A DNA stretch of 64,000 nt, from positions 159,675 to 223,674 of the forward strand of contig NZ_JAJMOX010000013.1 of NCBI RefSeq assembly GCF_020991455.1, in the 5' to 3' direction. Positions within the stretch are counted from its first letter, which is position 1, and every line of letters begins with the position of its first letter. The notes under the pieces are model-generated. The model worked only from the letters and a program-made list of their open reading frames with translations, was not told the DNA's origin and ran no database searches. Source of the stretch: Flavobacterium sp. JAS. GTDB taxonomy: Bacteria; Bacteroidota; Bacteroidia; Flavobacteriales; Flavobacteriaceae. Shown here piece after piece: positions 39,423 through 46,914 of this stretch. The translations under genes and the position numbers were made by a program.

Positions 39423-40814
39423 TTATCGGTCCATTCTAACGATTTTAGGCGTGAAAGTTCCCAGAACTTCAACCAAATCTGTTTGATTTCCCATCACCTT
39501 TGTAATGTCTTTGTACGCCATTGGTGCTTCATCGATATTTCCACCAATTAAAGTGACATCATTAGTTTTTAAAACCTTCTTAATTTCACTTTGCGTAAAC
39601 ATGCTTTTACATTTAGCACGAGAAAATAAACGTCCCGCACCATGCGATGCCGAATTTAAACTTTCTGAATTCCCTTTGCCTTTCACAATATATCCCGGAG
39701 CGGTCATAGATCCTGGAATGATCCCCAATTGACCTTCAGCAGCAGGTGTTGCACCTTTTCTGTGTACGATACATTCTTGACCATTTACCATTTCTTTCCA
39801 GGCAAAATTGTGGTGATTTTCAATTGTAACCACTACTCTTTTTCCTATCGCTTTGGCAATTCTTCTATGAATATCGTCGTGACAGGCTTTTGCATATTCT
39901 CCCGCCAAATTCATTGCCAGCCAGTATTCCTGACCATCATGTGTGTTCAAATCTAACCAAGCCAAATGCTGAACATTTTTTGGTAAAGGGCATTGTTTCG
40001 TTGCCAGATAGGTATAATGTTTAGCAATATTTGCTCCCAAACCACGAGAACCACTGTGTGATAAAACAGCAAAATACTCACCAACTCCAAGCTTCCATTC
40101 GTTCTCAGGATTGTCAATTTTTGCAATTCCAAATTCTACAAAATGATTTCCTCCGCCTGAACTTCCTAATTGTTTGTAAGCCTTAGGCAAAAGATTCTTC
40201 AATAGTGGAATATCCTGAAATTCGCTCTTATAAAAAACTTCATGATCCGCTTTTGTAGCATGTGTTTCATTCATTCCAAATTTGGTATTGTCTTTTAAAA
40301 TTGCTTGCAACTGATGTTCTTTTCCTTTGAAATAAGATGCCGGTATATCAAATATTGACAAACTCATTCGGCAACCAATATCAACTCCAACTCCATACGG
40401 AATAACCGCGTTATCTGTTGCTAAAACACCTCCAATTGGTAATCCATAACCTGAATGTGCATCCGGCATTAAAGCTCCTGCAACCGAAATTGGCAATTTT
40501 AAAGAATCATACAACTGAAATTTTGCTTGTTGATCGATTTCATTTTCACCAAAAATGGTAAAAGGAGCACGAGTTGTTTTTAGTTGATGCATTCTTACGT
40601 GAACCGGGTTTACCAAACCTTCTGCTACTTTTCCCCAGGTTCCGTGCCCTTCAAATTTTTCCGGATGAAGCAAAACCTCTTTGGCTTCTGTTAGAATAGA
40701 TTCTTTTTTTTCTCTTTTTCTATATCTGTTTATTTGCCCTAAAGCTATATTTATTGAATTGTTTTTTGGAAAGCCCAACTTAATCAGGTCTTTTCCGGAT
40801 AATTTATTTCCCAT
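39423..40814 (-). CDS. rtcB: RNA ligase RtcB (RtcB2 type by context)
   Basis: 463 residues from the ATG at 40812-40814 (MGNKLSGKDLIK); the longer frame covers the promoter. GTP- and Mn-dependent ligase joining 2',3'-cyclic phosphate and 5'-OH RNA ends. Motifs include PDAHSGYGLPIGGVLA, GVGVDIGCRMS with the metal-binding Cys, GSSGGGNHFVEFG, SHSGSRGLG, ENHHNFAWKE and SASHGAGRLFSR, whose His (about 391) is the guanylylated residue. All are intact. Length and the prfH partner indicate the RtcB2 branch that repairs damaged 16S rRNA rather than tRNA-splicing RtcB. A promoter with an overlapping palindrome lies 43 bases upstream. Confidence 0.93.
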   Translation of the reverse strand: MGNKLSGKDLIKLGFPKNNSINIALGQINRYRKREKKESILTEAKEVLLHPEKFEGHGTWGKVAEGLVNPVHVRMHQLKTTRAPFTIFGENEIDQQAKFQLYDSLKLPISVAGALMPDAHSGYGLPIGGVLATDNAVIPYGVGVDIGCRMSLSIFDIPASYFKGKEHQLQAILKDNTKFGMNETHATKADHEVFYKSEFQDIPLLKNLLPKAYKQLGSSGGGNHFVEFGIAKIDNPENEWKLGVGEYFAVLSHSGSRGLGANIAKHYTYLATKQCPLPKNVQHLAWLDLNTHDGQEYWLAMNLAGEYAKACHDDIHRRIAKAIGKRVVVTIENHHNFAWKEMVNGQECIVHRKGATPAAEGQLGIIPGSMTAPGYIVKGKGNSESLNSASHGAGRLFSRAKCKSMFTQSEIKKVLKTNDVTLIGGNIDEAPMAYKDITKVMGNQTDLVEVLGTFTPKIVRMDR

Positions 40815-40851
40815 AAATTTTTTATTATTCTTGTTGTTTTGCAAACAAATG

Positions 40852-40886
40852 TTTTTCAAAACTAAACGGTTTGAAAAAAACACAAG
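40852..40886 (-). promoter_or_regulatory. rtcB operon promoter with overlapping palindrome
   Basis: On the minus strand TAGTTTTG (40857-40864) is a full TAnnTTTG match; CTTG (40883-40886) lies 18 bases upstream as a one-mismatch -33. A palindrome with perfect 9-bp arms TTTTTCAAA (40852-40860) and TTTGAAAAA (40870-40878), 9-base spacer, spans the -7 element. It is a good operator candidate for a dimeric repressor; the regulator is unknown. Confidence 0.6.
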
Positions 40887-40958
40887 CGTACGTGATCTTT
40901 TATCCTTTCGGACAAATAATTGAATTGTTATTCGGGAAAATTTGAAGTGTCTAGAATA

Positions 40959-40994
40959 AAAAAAGCCCGAAACTAAATGTCTTCGGGCTTTTTT
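40959..40994 (-). terminator. Terminator of the 27-residue small ORF
   Basis: Perfect 13-bp stem AAAAAAGCCCGAA / TTCGGGCTTTTTT with a 10-base loop, 21 bases past the stop of the small ORF at 41015-41098 and upstream of the rtcB promoter. Confidence 0.85.
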
Positions 40995-41014
40995 ATATAT
41001 CTAAAAATGAATTT

Positions 41015-41098
41015 CTAAGATTGAAATAAGCCACGAAGAAGCGCTGCACCAAATCCGTTTGGTGTGAAGCTTTGAGATGATGATGTAAGTACAAACAT
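41015..41098 (-). CDS. 27-residue small protein gene
   Basis: ATG at 41096-41098, stop at 41015-41017. It reads MFVLTSSSQSFTPNGFGAAL and ends LRGLFQS. It has a full set of signals: promoter at 41138-41170, A/G-rich AACGAAGAAAA before the ATG, and a strong terminator right after. Such a compact unit is unlikely by chance. It has no membrane span and is Ser/Gly-rich. It is upstream of rtcB on the same strand but separated by terminator and promoter. I know no family. It could be a free small protein or a leader peptide. Confidence 0.55.
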   Translation of the reverse strand: MFVLTSSSQSFTPNGFGAALLRGLFQS

Positions 41099-41137
41099 TT
41101 TTCTTCGTTATTAAAGGGTTATTAATTTTTTCGTCTG

Positions 41138-41170
41138 CAAATATTGTGAATTGTTTTTTGATTTTCCAAA
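41138..41170 (-). promoter_or_regulatory. Promoter of the 27-residue small ORF
   Basis: On the minus strand TTTG (41167-41170), 21 bases, AATATTTG (41138-41145), which is one mismatch from TAnnTTTG. It would give a 5' UTR of about 35 bases. Confidence 0.5.
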
Positions 41171-41253
41171 TTATTATAGGAAAAATTCGTGTAAAAAATA
41201 TTTTTAGATTTTCAAAAGTCTAAAAAAACGTTATTATCTATCTAAAAACTAAA

Positions 41254-41345
41254 GCCATAGCCCTGATAGAAGCGGCATCCTTTTGTGGCAGTCCCGAGGC
41301 TTCGGGAGCCACAAAAGATACAAGCGGATAGCAGGAAATAGTTCC
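41254..41345 (-). repeat. Dispersed structured repeat, copy 2
   Basis: On the minus strand it begins GGAACTATTTCCTGCTATCC and ends CTTCTATCAGGGCTATGGC, with the central stem ATCTTTTGTGGC / GCCACAAAAGGAT and an inner GGCTCCCGAAGCCTCGGGA hairpin. The outer frame matches copies at 963-1047 and 36055-36195; the central hairpin is different. It lies 3' of the response regulator gene in sense orientation. Confidence 0.7.
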
Positions 41346-41399
41346 AAAACTTTAAAATTCTAATTTTTAAATTCCAAATTCCAATTTTTTCACTGTGAA

Positions 41400-41432
41400 A
41401 TCTTTGTCAAAGTTTGAAACTTTGACAAAGAT
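41400..41432. repeat. Perfect 16-bp inverted repeat
   Basis: ATCTTTGTCAAAGTTT-G-AAACTTTGACAAAGAT: 16-bp arms with one central base. Placed between the terminator of the response regulator and the structured repeat copy 2. No T run follows. Probably another intergenic repeat family. Confidence 0.75.
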
Positions 41433-41467
41433 GAAATCGTGTAATTTACAGATGAAAAATATAAGCA

Positions 41468-41495
41468 TAAAAAAAGCCCTGATTTCTCAGAGCTT
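41468..41495 (-). terminator. Terminator of the GT2-coaE-two-component operon
   Basis: On the minus strand AGCTCTGA-GAAA-TCAGGGCT (one G-U pair) with extra A/T pairs, then a T run, 38 bases past the response regulator stop. Confidence 0.8.
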
Positions 41496-41532
41496 TAATA
41501 TTTTTTTAGTTTGGTGAACTTTTGTTATTTTG

Positions 41533-42249
41533 TTATTCTGTAACTTTACTTTTAACAACTAATCTAAATCCTTCTCCGTGAATGTTAAGGATTTCAACAT
41601 CTTCATCTGCTTTTAGGTATTTTCTAAGTTTAGCGATGTAAACATCCATACTTCTTGAAGTAAAGTAGTTGTCATCTCTCCAGATTTTTGTTAATGCTAA
41701 TTCTCTTGGCATTAAATCATTTTCGTGAAGAATTAACATTTTAAGTAATTCGTTCTCTTTTGGAGATAATTTTATTGGTTCGTCGTTTTCGAATGTTAAG
41801 AATCTAAGTTTAGAATTTAGGTGAAATTTACCAATATTAAACTCAAATTGAACTTGTTCTGCTTTTGTATCAGCAGATTTTCTTTGGATGATTGCTTTTA
41901 TTTTCATCAATAAAACTTCTGAATCAAAAGGTTTATTCAAATAATCATCGGCTCCAGCTTTGTATCCTTTTAATACATCTTCTTTCATAGACTTAGCTGT
42001 CAAGAAGATAATTGGCACTTCGCTGTTTTTTTCTCTAATTTCTTTGGCTAAAGTGTAACCATCTTTATAAGGCATCATTACGTCAAGAATACATAAATCG
42101 TATACATCTTTCTTGAATTTCTCGAAACCTTCCATACCGTTTTTAGCTAAAGTAACTTCAAAGTCATTTAACATTAGATAATCTTTAAGAACTGCCCCAA
42201 AATTAAGGTCATCTTCTACTAAAAGTATTCTTTTGTTATTATTTTCCAT
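41533..42249 (-). CDS. OmpR-family response regulator (RprY-like)
   Basis: 238 residues. Receiver domain 1-120: VEDDLNFG acidic pair, phosphoacceptor Asp in DLCILDVMMPYKDGY (about residue 56), Thr in FLTAKS, Lys in YLNKPFD. The winged-helix domain (about 135-232) has LSPKENELLKMLILHENDLMPRELALTKIW and SRSMDVYIAKLRKYL. It resembles RprY of Bacteroides, an essential-type regulator. The stop of its histidine kinase lies 3 bases upstream, so the two are one unit. Last gene of the operon. Confidence 0.92.
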   Translation of the reverse strand: MENNNKRILLVEDDLNFGAVLKDYLMLNDFEVTLAKNGMEGFEKFKKDVYDLCILDVMMPYKDGYTLAKEIREKNSEVPIIFLTAKSMKEDVLKGYKAGADDYLNKPFDSEVLLMKIKAIIQRKSADTKAEQVQFEFNIGKFHLNSKLRFLTFENDEPIKLSPKENELLKMLILHENDLMPRELALTKIWRDDNYFTSRSMDVYIAKLRKYLKADEDVEILNIHGEGFRLVVKSKVTE

Positions 42250-42252
42250 ATT

Positions 42253-43839
42253 TTAATTTATTAATGGTATTTTTATTATAAAGGTGCTACCTTTTCCTTT
42301 TTCGCTTTCAACATATACTTGGCCATTATGATCTTCTACTATTCTTTTTACATAAGCAAGACCTAAACCATGTCCTTTTACATTATGCAAATCTCCTGTA
42401 TGTTCTCTGTAAAACTTTTCAAAAACTCGTTTTTGAGCTATCTTACTCATACCAAGACCATTATCTTTTACTTTTATCAGAATCATGTCTTTGACATTTT
42501 CTGTAAAAATTTCTATTTCAGGAGCATCAGGTGAATATTTTATGGCGTTTTCTAAAATATTAACCAATACGTTTGTAAAATGCACTTCGTTTATCAAACA
42601 TGTTGTTCTCGCTGCATTAAAGTGTTTTACTACCGTACCTTGTCTGTCTTCTAAAATTAAATTTACGTGCTCAATTGCATCATCAATTATATCATGAATT
42701 ACGGTTGGTTCTTTCGTGATATCAAGTTCTCTTTTTTCTAATTTAGAGATACGCAGAACGTTTTCAACCTGAGCATGCATTCTTTTATTCTCGTCCCGAA
42801 TCATTTGAAGATAGCGAAACACTTTCTCTTTATCTTCAATAATCTTAGGATTTCTAATTGCGTCGAGCGCTAAATTTATTGTTGCAATTGGAGTTTTAAA
42901 CTCGTGCGTCATATTATTAATAAAATCTGTCTTGATTTCAGAAATATGTTTTTGACGCAACAATTGATTTAATGCACTAGTATACGCTACTATTATAATT
43001 AATGTAAAAATTATCGACAACACAGTGATACTCAACAACTCAGACAGTAAAAATTTCTTTTTATGCGGAAAAGTTACATACAATTCATATCTACTACTTC
43101 CTTCATTATCTGTGAATATTGGCACGTGATAGCTTGCATCTTTATCATAATGAAATCCATCGGATTTTATTTTTGTCGATAATCCACTATTTAGAACTCC
43201 AAACTCAAATTTGGTTTTTACACCATATTCTTCTAATTCTTTCTTTAGAAGGTTTTGCAATTTTATTTTAGAAATTCTTTCATCGATTGGCAATGCATCT
43301 GCAAAATCCTTTATCGAAATTTCCATCTGAACTTTATTCAAAACATCCAAACTACCTGACTTTTCAATCTTTAAATCTGGAATTATGCTTTGTCCTAAAG
43401 TATTGTTGTCAATATTGTTATTGTTATTATAAACTTCAGTTACTCTTTTAGAGCTAAAATTTTTAAATCTTTCGCTGCTAAACTTTTTATTAAAAAGCGA
43501 ACCACTTATATCGTAATCTTCAGATGTAAGTGTGTTAGAATAAACTATCGTTTTATTTGTTTTTGTATTTCTCTGTACATATAATACTTCAAGTAAATCT
43601 TCTTTCTTTGGAATTTTACCAGTACTGTCTTTTAAACGATTCCATTTGTCATAAAAACCATACTCTTCCTGCTGTTCAAGTTTATCAGCAACATTACCGA
43701 TTACTTGGGTAACGTGGTATTTAAATTGCTCGTCATTATTTTTGAACGAAGAATTGAACCAATATACTTGAACCAGAATAATCCCTATTAAGGATAAACT
43801 CATCAGTAAAACAAGTATTCTAAAAAATAATTTATTCAT
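42253..43839 (-). CDS. Membrane sensor histidine kinase (RprX-like)
   Basis: 528 residues. First membrane span at about 7-27 (LVLLMSLSLIGIILVQVYW), a periplasmic sensor of about 230 residues with no recognised fold, and a second span near 272-292. The kinase core has the H-box FINNMTHEFKTPIATINLAL (His near 314), N-box VLVNILENAIKYS, G1 LIKVKDNGLGMS and G2 GHGLGLAYVK. No HAMP domain is evident between span 2 and the H-box. It pairs with the regulator that starts 3 bases after it. Signal unknown. Confidence 0.9.
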   Translation of the reverse strand: MNKLFFRILVLLMSLSLIGIILVQVYWFNSSFKNNDEQFKYHVTQVIGNVADKLEQQEEYGFYDKWNRLKDSTGKIPKKEDLLEVLYVQRNTKTNKTIVYSNTLTSEDYDISGSLFNKKFSSERFKNFSSKRVTEVYNNNNNIDNNTLGQSIIPDLKIEKSGSLDVLNKVQMEISIKDFADALPIDERISKIKLQNLLKKELEEYGVKTKFEFGVLNSGLSTKIKSDGFHYDKDASYHVPIFTDNEGSSRYELYVTFPHKKKFLLSELLSITVLSIIFTLIIIVAYTSALNQLLRQKHISEIKTDFINNMTHEFKTPIATINLALDAIRNPKIIEDKEKVFRYLQMIRDENKRMHAQVENVLRISKLEKRELDITKEPTVIHDIIDDAIEHVNLILEDRQGTVVKHFNAARTTCLINEVHFTNVLVNILENAIKYSPDAPEIEIFTENVKDMILIKVKDNGLGMSKIAQKRVFEKFYREHTGDLHNVKGHGLGLAYVKRIVEDHNGQVYVESEKGKGSTFIIKIPLIN

Positions 43840-43898
43840 CGAAACAAAATTAATATTTTAACAATATACTAAATAATACATTAACCAAATATTAACAT

Positions 43899-44495
43899 TT
43901 AAGACTGATTTTGTTTTATATTTAAAATTTTAAGAATTTTAACAACTTCTTCTTTAGCAATTTTAAGATTACTGTTATTAATTACAAAATTGCTTAAGGA
44001 AATTCGTTTTTCATCATTCCACTGCATTTTTATTCTACTTAAAACCTGTTCGCGTGTGGTATTATCTCGCTTTAGAACTCTTTCGATTCTAATTTCTTCT
44101 GGGGCAGTAACTGTTACAATAACATCGCAATCTTTATAACGACCACTTTCAAACAAAATTGCGGCTTCGTACACCACATATTGATATTTTTCATGTTTTG
44201 ATAACCAAATTTCAAAATCCTCTTTTACAGCAGGATGTACAATTGCATTTAATTTCGCTAACTGATCTGCATTATTAAAAACAATTTCTGCCAGTTTTGC
44301 TCTATTTAAAGCATTATTTTCAAAAAGTGTTTCTCCAAAAGTTGCTTTTATTTTATTTACAATACTTTCAGATTGCATTACTTTTTTGGCTTCATCATCA
44401 GCGATATAAACAGGAATTCCCATTTCTGCAAAATAGTTTGCAATAGTTGTTTTTCCACTTCCTATTCCACCCGTTAAGCCAATAACTTTTGTCAT
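43899..44495 (-). CDS. coaE: Dephospho-CoA kinase
   Basis: 198 residues. P-loop GLTGGIGSGKTTIANYFAEMG at the N-terminus, YIADDEAKKVMQ with the catalytic Asp, FNNADQLAKLNAIVHPAVKEDFE, YEAAILFESGRYKDCD and RVLKRDNTTREQVLSRIKMQW with the lid Arg. It phosphorylates dephospho-CoA, the last step of coenzyme A synthesis. CoaBC of the same pathway is at 49571-50785. Follows the GT2 gene with a 1-base gap and precedes the sensor kinase by 59 bases. Confidence 0.96.
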   Translation of the reverse strand: MTKVIGLTGGIGSGKTTIANYFAEMGIPVYIADDEAKKVMQSESIVNKIKATFGETLFENNALNRAKLAEIVFNNADQLAKLNAIVHPAVKEDFEIWLSKHEKYQYVVYEAAILFESGRYKDCDVIVTVTAPEEIRIERVLKRDNTTREQVLSRIKMQWNDEKRISLSNFVINNSNLKIAKEEVVKILKILNIKQNQS

Positions 44496-44496
44496 A

Positions 44497-45495
44497 TTAT
44501 AATTTAAAAAACATACGTGGAAAAGCTTCTTGCGGTTTTTTCTTTAAAAGGATAATTTTTATGAATGATTCTAAAAATCCTGTACCGTAACCATAAAATT
44601 GTTTCCAAACTGCAACAACAGATAAATATCCAATTTTAATGCTTTTATTTTGAATACCGGCTGTAAGAAAAATTATAACGAAATATACAAAATATAATTG
44701 TAATAAAATATCAATATTGAAAATTAATAGTAAAAAAGCTAATAATAATCCGATGATAAAAAGTGTAGGAAAGAAAAAAGTTAGCTTATTATGTTCTGGG
44801 TACCAACTGTTTAAAATAGGTCTGGCAATTCCGAACTTATGTACCTGAATTGAAAATTTTTCCCAATCAATTCTTCGTTTATGATAAACATAAGCTTCTG
44901 AAAACAATCTGGTTTCAAAACCTAAATTCCACAAACGAATTGACAGATCCGGATCTTCTCCCGGATGAATGTTACCAAAGCCTTTTGAGGCTTCAAATGC
45001 CTTTTTTGAAATTCCCATATTGAAACTTCTTGGCTGAAACTTATTAATTTTTTCAGAACCACCGCGAATTCCTCCTGTTGTCAAAAAGGAAGTCATTGCA
45101 AAATTAATTGCTTTCTGAATATTTGAGAAACTATCTAATGCTTTATCCGGACCTCCAAAACAATCCACATAATCCTGATCTAAGGCTTTTCTAACTTCTG
45201 TTAAATAGTTAGACGGAATAATGCAATCTGAATCAAAAATGATAAAATAATCTCCTCTCGCCTTTTGCATCCCGAAGTTTCTCGAATCTCCAGGTCCAGA
45301 ATTTTCTTTGAAATAATACGAAATATTCAATTTTCCCTGATACTTCATTACAACGTCTTTACATGGAATTGAGGATCCATCTTCGACTAGAACAATTTCA
45401 AAAGCTTCATTATAATCAGATTTTGAGAGACTTTCTAAAAGTTCATCTACTTCATCTGGGCGATTATACACTGGTATAATTAAAGAAAAAATCAT
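44497..45495 (-). CDS. Family 2 glycosyltransferase, membrane-attached
   Basis: 332 residues. GT-A fold of family 2: FSLIIPVYNRPDEVDELLESL at the start, VLVEDGSS, GPGDSRNFGMQKARGDYFIIFDSDCIIPS with the DxD-like DSD near residue 94. ED in HPGEDPDLSIRLW near 180 is the acceptor-base region. Two or three hydrophobic spans follow (about 230-285), with a basic C-terminus. Probably adds a sugar to a lipid-linked or envelope glycan. First gene of the unit with coaE and the two-component pair. Confidence 0.88.
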   Translation of the reverse strand: MIFSLIIPVYNRPDEVDELLESLSKSDYNEAFEIVLVEDGSSIPCKDVVMKYQGKLNISYYFKENSGPGDSRNFGMQKARGDYFIIFDSDCIIPSNYLTEVRKALDQDYVDCFGGPDKALDSFSNIQKAINFAMTSFLTTGGIRGGSEKINKFQPRSFNMGISKKAFEASKGFGNIHPGEDPDLSIRLWNLGFETRLFSEAYVYHKRRIDWEKFSIQVHKFGIARPILNSWYPEHNKLTFFFPTLFIIGLLLAFLLLIFNIDILLQLYFVYFVIIFLTAGIQNKSIKIGYLSVVAVWKQFYGYGTGFLESFIKIILLKKKPQEAFPRMFFKL

Positions 45496-45568
45496 AATGG
45501 GATGTGCGTATTAAAGTGGGAATATTTTAAATTCAAAAATTTTAACAAAGATATGTTATATTCATAAA

Positions 45569-45596
45569 AAAACCATTCGCAGTGGCGAATGGTTTT
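45569..45596 (-). terminator. Terminator of fabV
   Basis: Perfect 12-bp stem AAAACCATTCGC-AGTG-GCGAATGGTTTT, 27 bases past the fabV stop. Stem sequence shared with the terminators at 4187 and 2401. Confidence 0.85.
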
Positions 45597-45622
45597 CATT
45601 TATACTAGTATTTTTTTTCTTT

Positions 45623-46813
45623 TTATTTGATACTATCGATATTTACAACTTCATTTGCTTCAGCTGTATAATCAACTCCTGCAAATTCAAATCCGAACAG
45701 ATTCAAGAAATCGTTTCTGTATCCTGCTAAGTCTCCAATAGCCGGCAATGTTTCAGTTGTAGCTTCTAACCAAAGTTTAGCCACTTTTTCCTGAACATCG
45801 TCACGCATTTCCCAGTCATCAATTCTGATTCTTCCTTTATCATCTGTAGGAACAGGTGATCCAGTGTATAATCTGTCTTGAAACAAACGTTGAATTTGCT
45901 CGATACAACCTTCATGGATTCCTTCTTCTTTCATGATTTTATATAAAAGAGAAATATATAAAGGAATAACAGGAATTGCTGAACTTGCTTGTGTAACCAA
46001 TGCTTTGTTTACTGAAACATAAGCTTGACCTCCAATAGATTTTAAACTATCAGTGATAGAAAAAGCTGTAGCTTCTAAATGATCTTTTGCACGACCAATT
46101 GTTCCTTTACGGTAAACTGCCTCTGTCAATGATGGCCCGATATAAGAATAAGCAACTGTTGTAGCTCCTTCAGCTAATAAGTTTTCTGCCTTTAAAGCAT
46201 CAATCCACATTGCCCAGTCTTCACCGCCCATTACAGCTACAGTATTTGTAATATCTTCATCGTTTGCCGGAGCAATAGAAACTTCAGTAACATTTCCTGT
46301 ATGAAAATCTACTGTTTTATTTGTAAATGTTTGCCCGATTGGCTTTAAAGTTGAACGGTGCAAAACTCCTGTTACCGGGTGTTGACGAACTGGCGAAGCT
46401 AAACTGTAAATTATAAGATCAACTTGTCCTAAATCAGCTTTAATTAAATCCAGTGTTTGTCTTTTTATTTCGTTTGAAAAAGCATCTCCATTGATACTTT
46501 TTGCATATAGACCTGCTTTATGAGCTTCAGCTTCAAAAGCTGCAGAATTATACCATCCTGGTGAAGCTGTTTTTCCTTCAACTGGTGGTTTTTCAAAGAA
46601 TACTCCAATAGTTGCAGCATCAGATCCAAAAGCACTTGTAATTCTTGAAGCTAAACCAAATCCTGTAGAAGCTCCGATAACTAATACTTTCTTTGCTCCG
46701 GCAATTGGCCCTTTTGATTTTATATATTCTATTTGATTTTTAACATTTTGCTCGGCTCCTTTTGGGTGAGATGTCAAGCAAATAAATCCTCTCATTCTAG
46801 GTTCTATAATCAT
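45623..46813 (-). CDS. fabV: Enoyl-ACP reductase FabV (trans-2-enoyl-CoA reductase)
   Basis: 396 residues, the usual FabV length. N-terminal MIIEPRMRGFICLTSHPKG and IEYIKSKGPIAGAKKVLVIGASTGFGLASRI for NADH binding; Tyr-x8-Lys in VYRKGTIGRAK near residue 235-244; SLASPVRQHPVTGVLHRSTLKPIG and WIDALKAENLLAEG are diagnostic. It reduces the enoyl group in the last step of each round of fatty-acid synthesis. FabV is the triclosan-resistant isoform; a FabI may exist elsewhere. Single gene downstream of recN. Confidence 0.95.
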   Translation of the reverse strand: MIIEPRMRGFICLTSHPKGAEQNVKNQIEYIKSKGPIAGAKKVLVIGASTGFGLASRITSAFGSDAATIGVFFEKPPVEGKTASPGWYNSAAFEAEAHKAGLYAKSINGDAFSNEIKRQTLDLIKADLGQVDLIIYSLASPVRQHPVTGVLHRSTLKPIGQTFTNKTVDFHTGNVTEVSIAPANDEDITNTVAVMGGEDWAMWIDALKAENLLAEGATTVAYSYIGPSLTEAVYRKGTIGRAKDHLEATAFSITDSLKSIGGQAYVSVNKALVTQASSAIPVIPLYISLLYKIMKEEGIHEGCIEQIQRLFQDRLYTGSPVPTDDKGRIRIDDWEMRDDVQEKVAKLWLEATTETLPAIGDLAGYRNDFLNLFGFEFAGVDYTAEANEVVNIDSIK

Positions 46814-46914
46814 GTTTTTACTGTTTATTCGTAATTGGATAATTCTTCTTAAAGAACATTAACTTCTTTACGTTTGTTTAATTAGCTTTAAGATGACAAA
46901 TATAAATTATTTCT

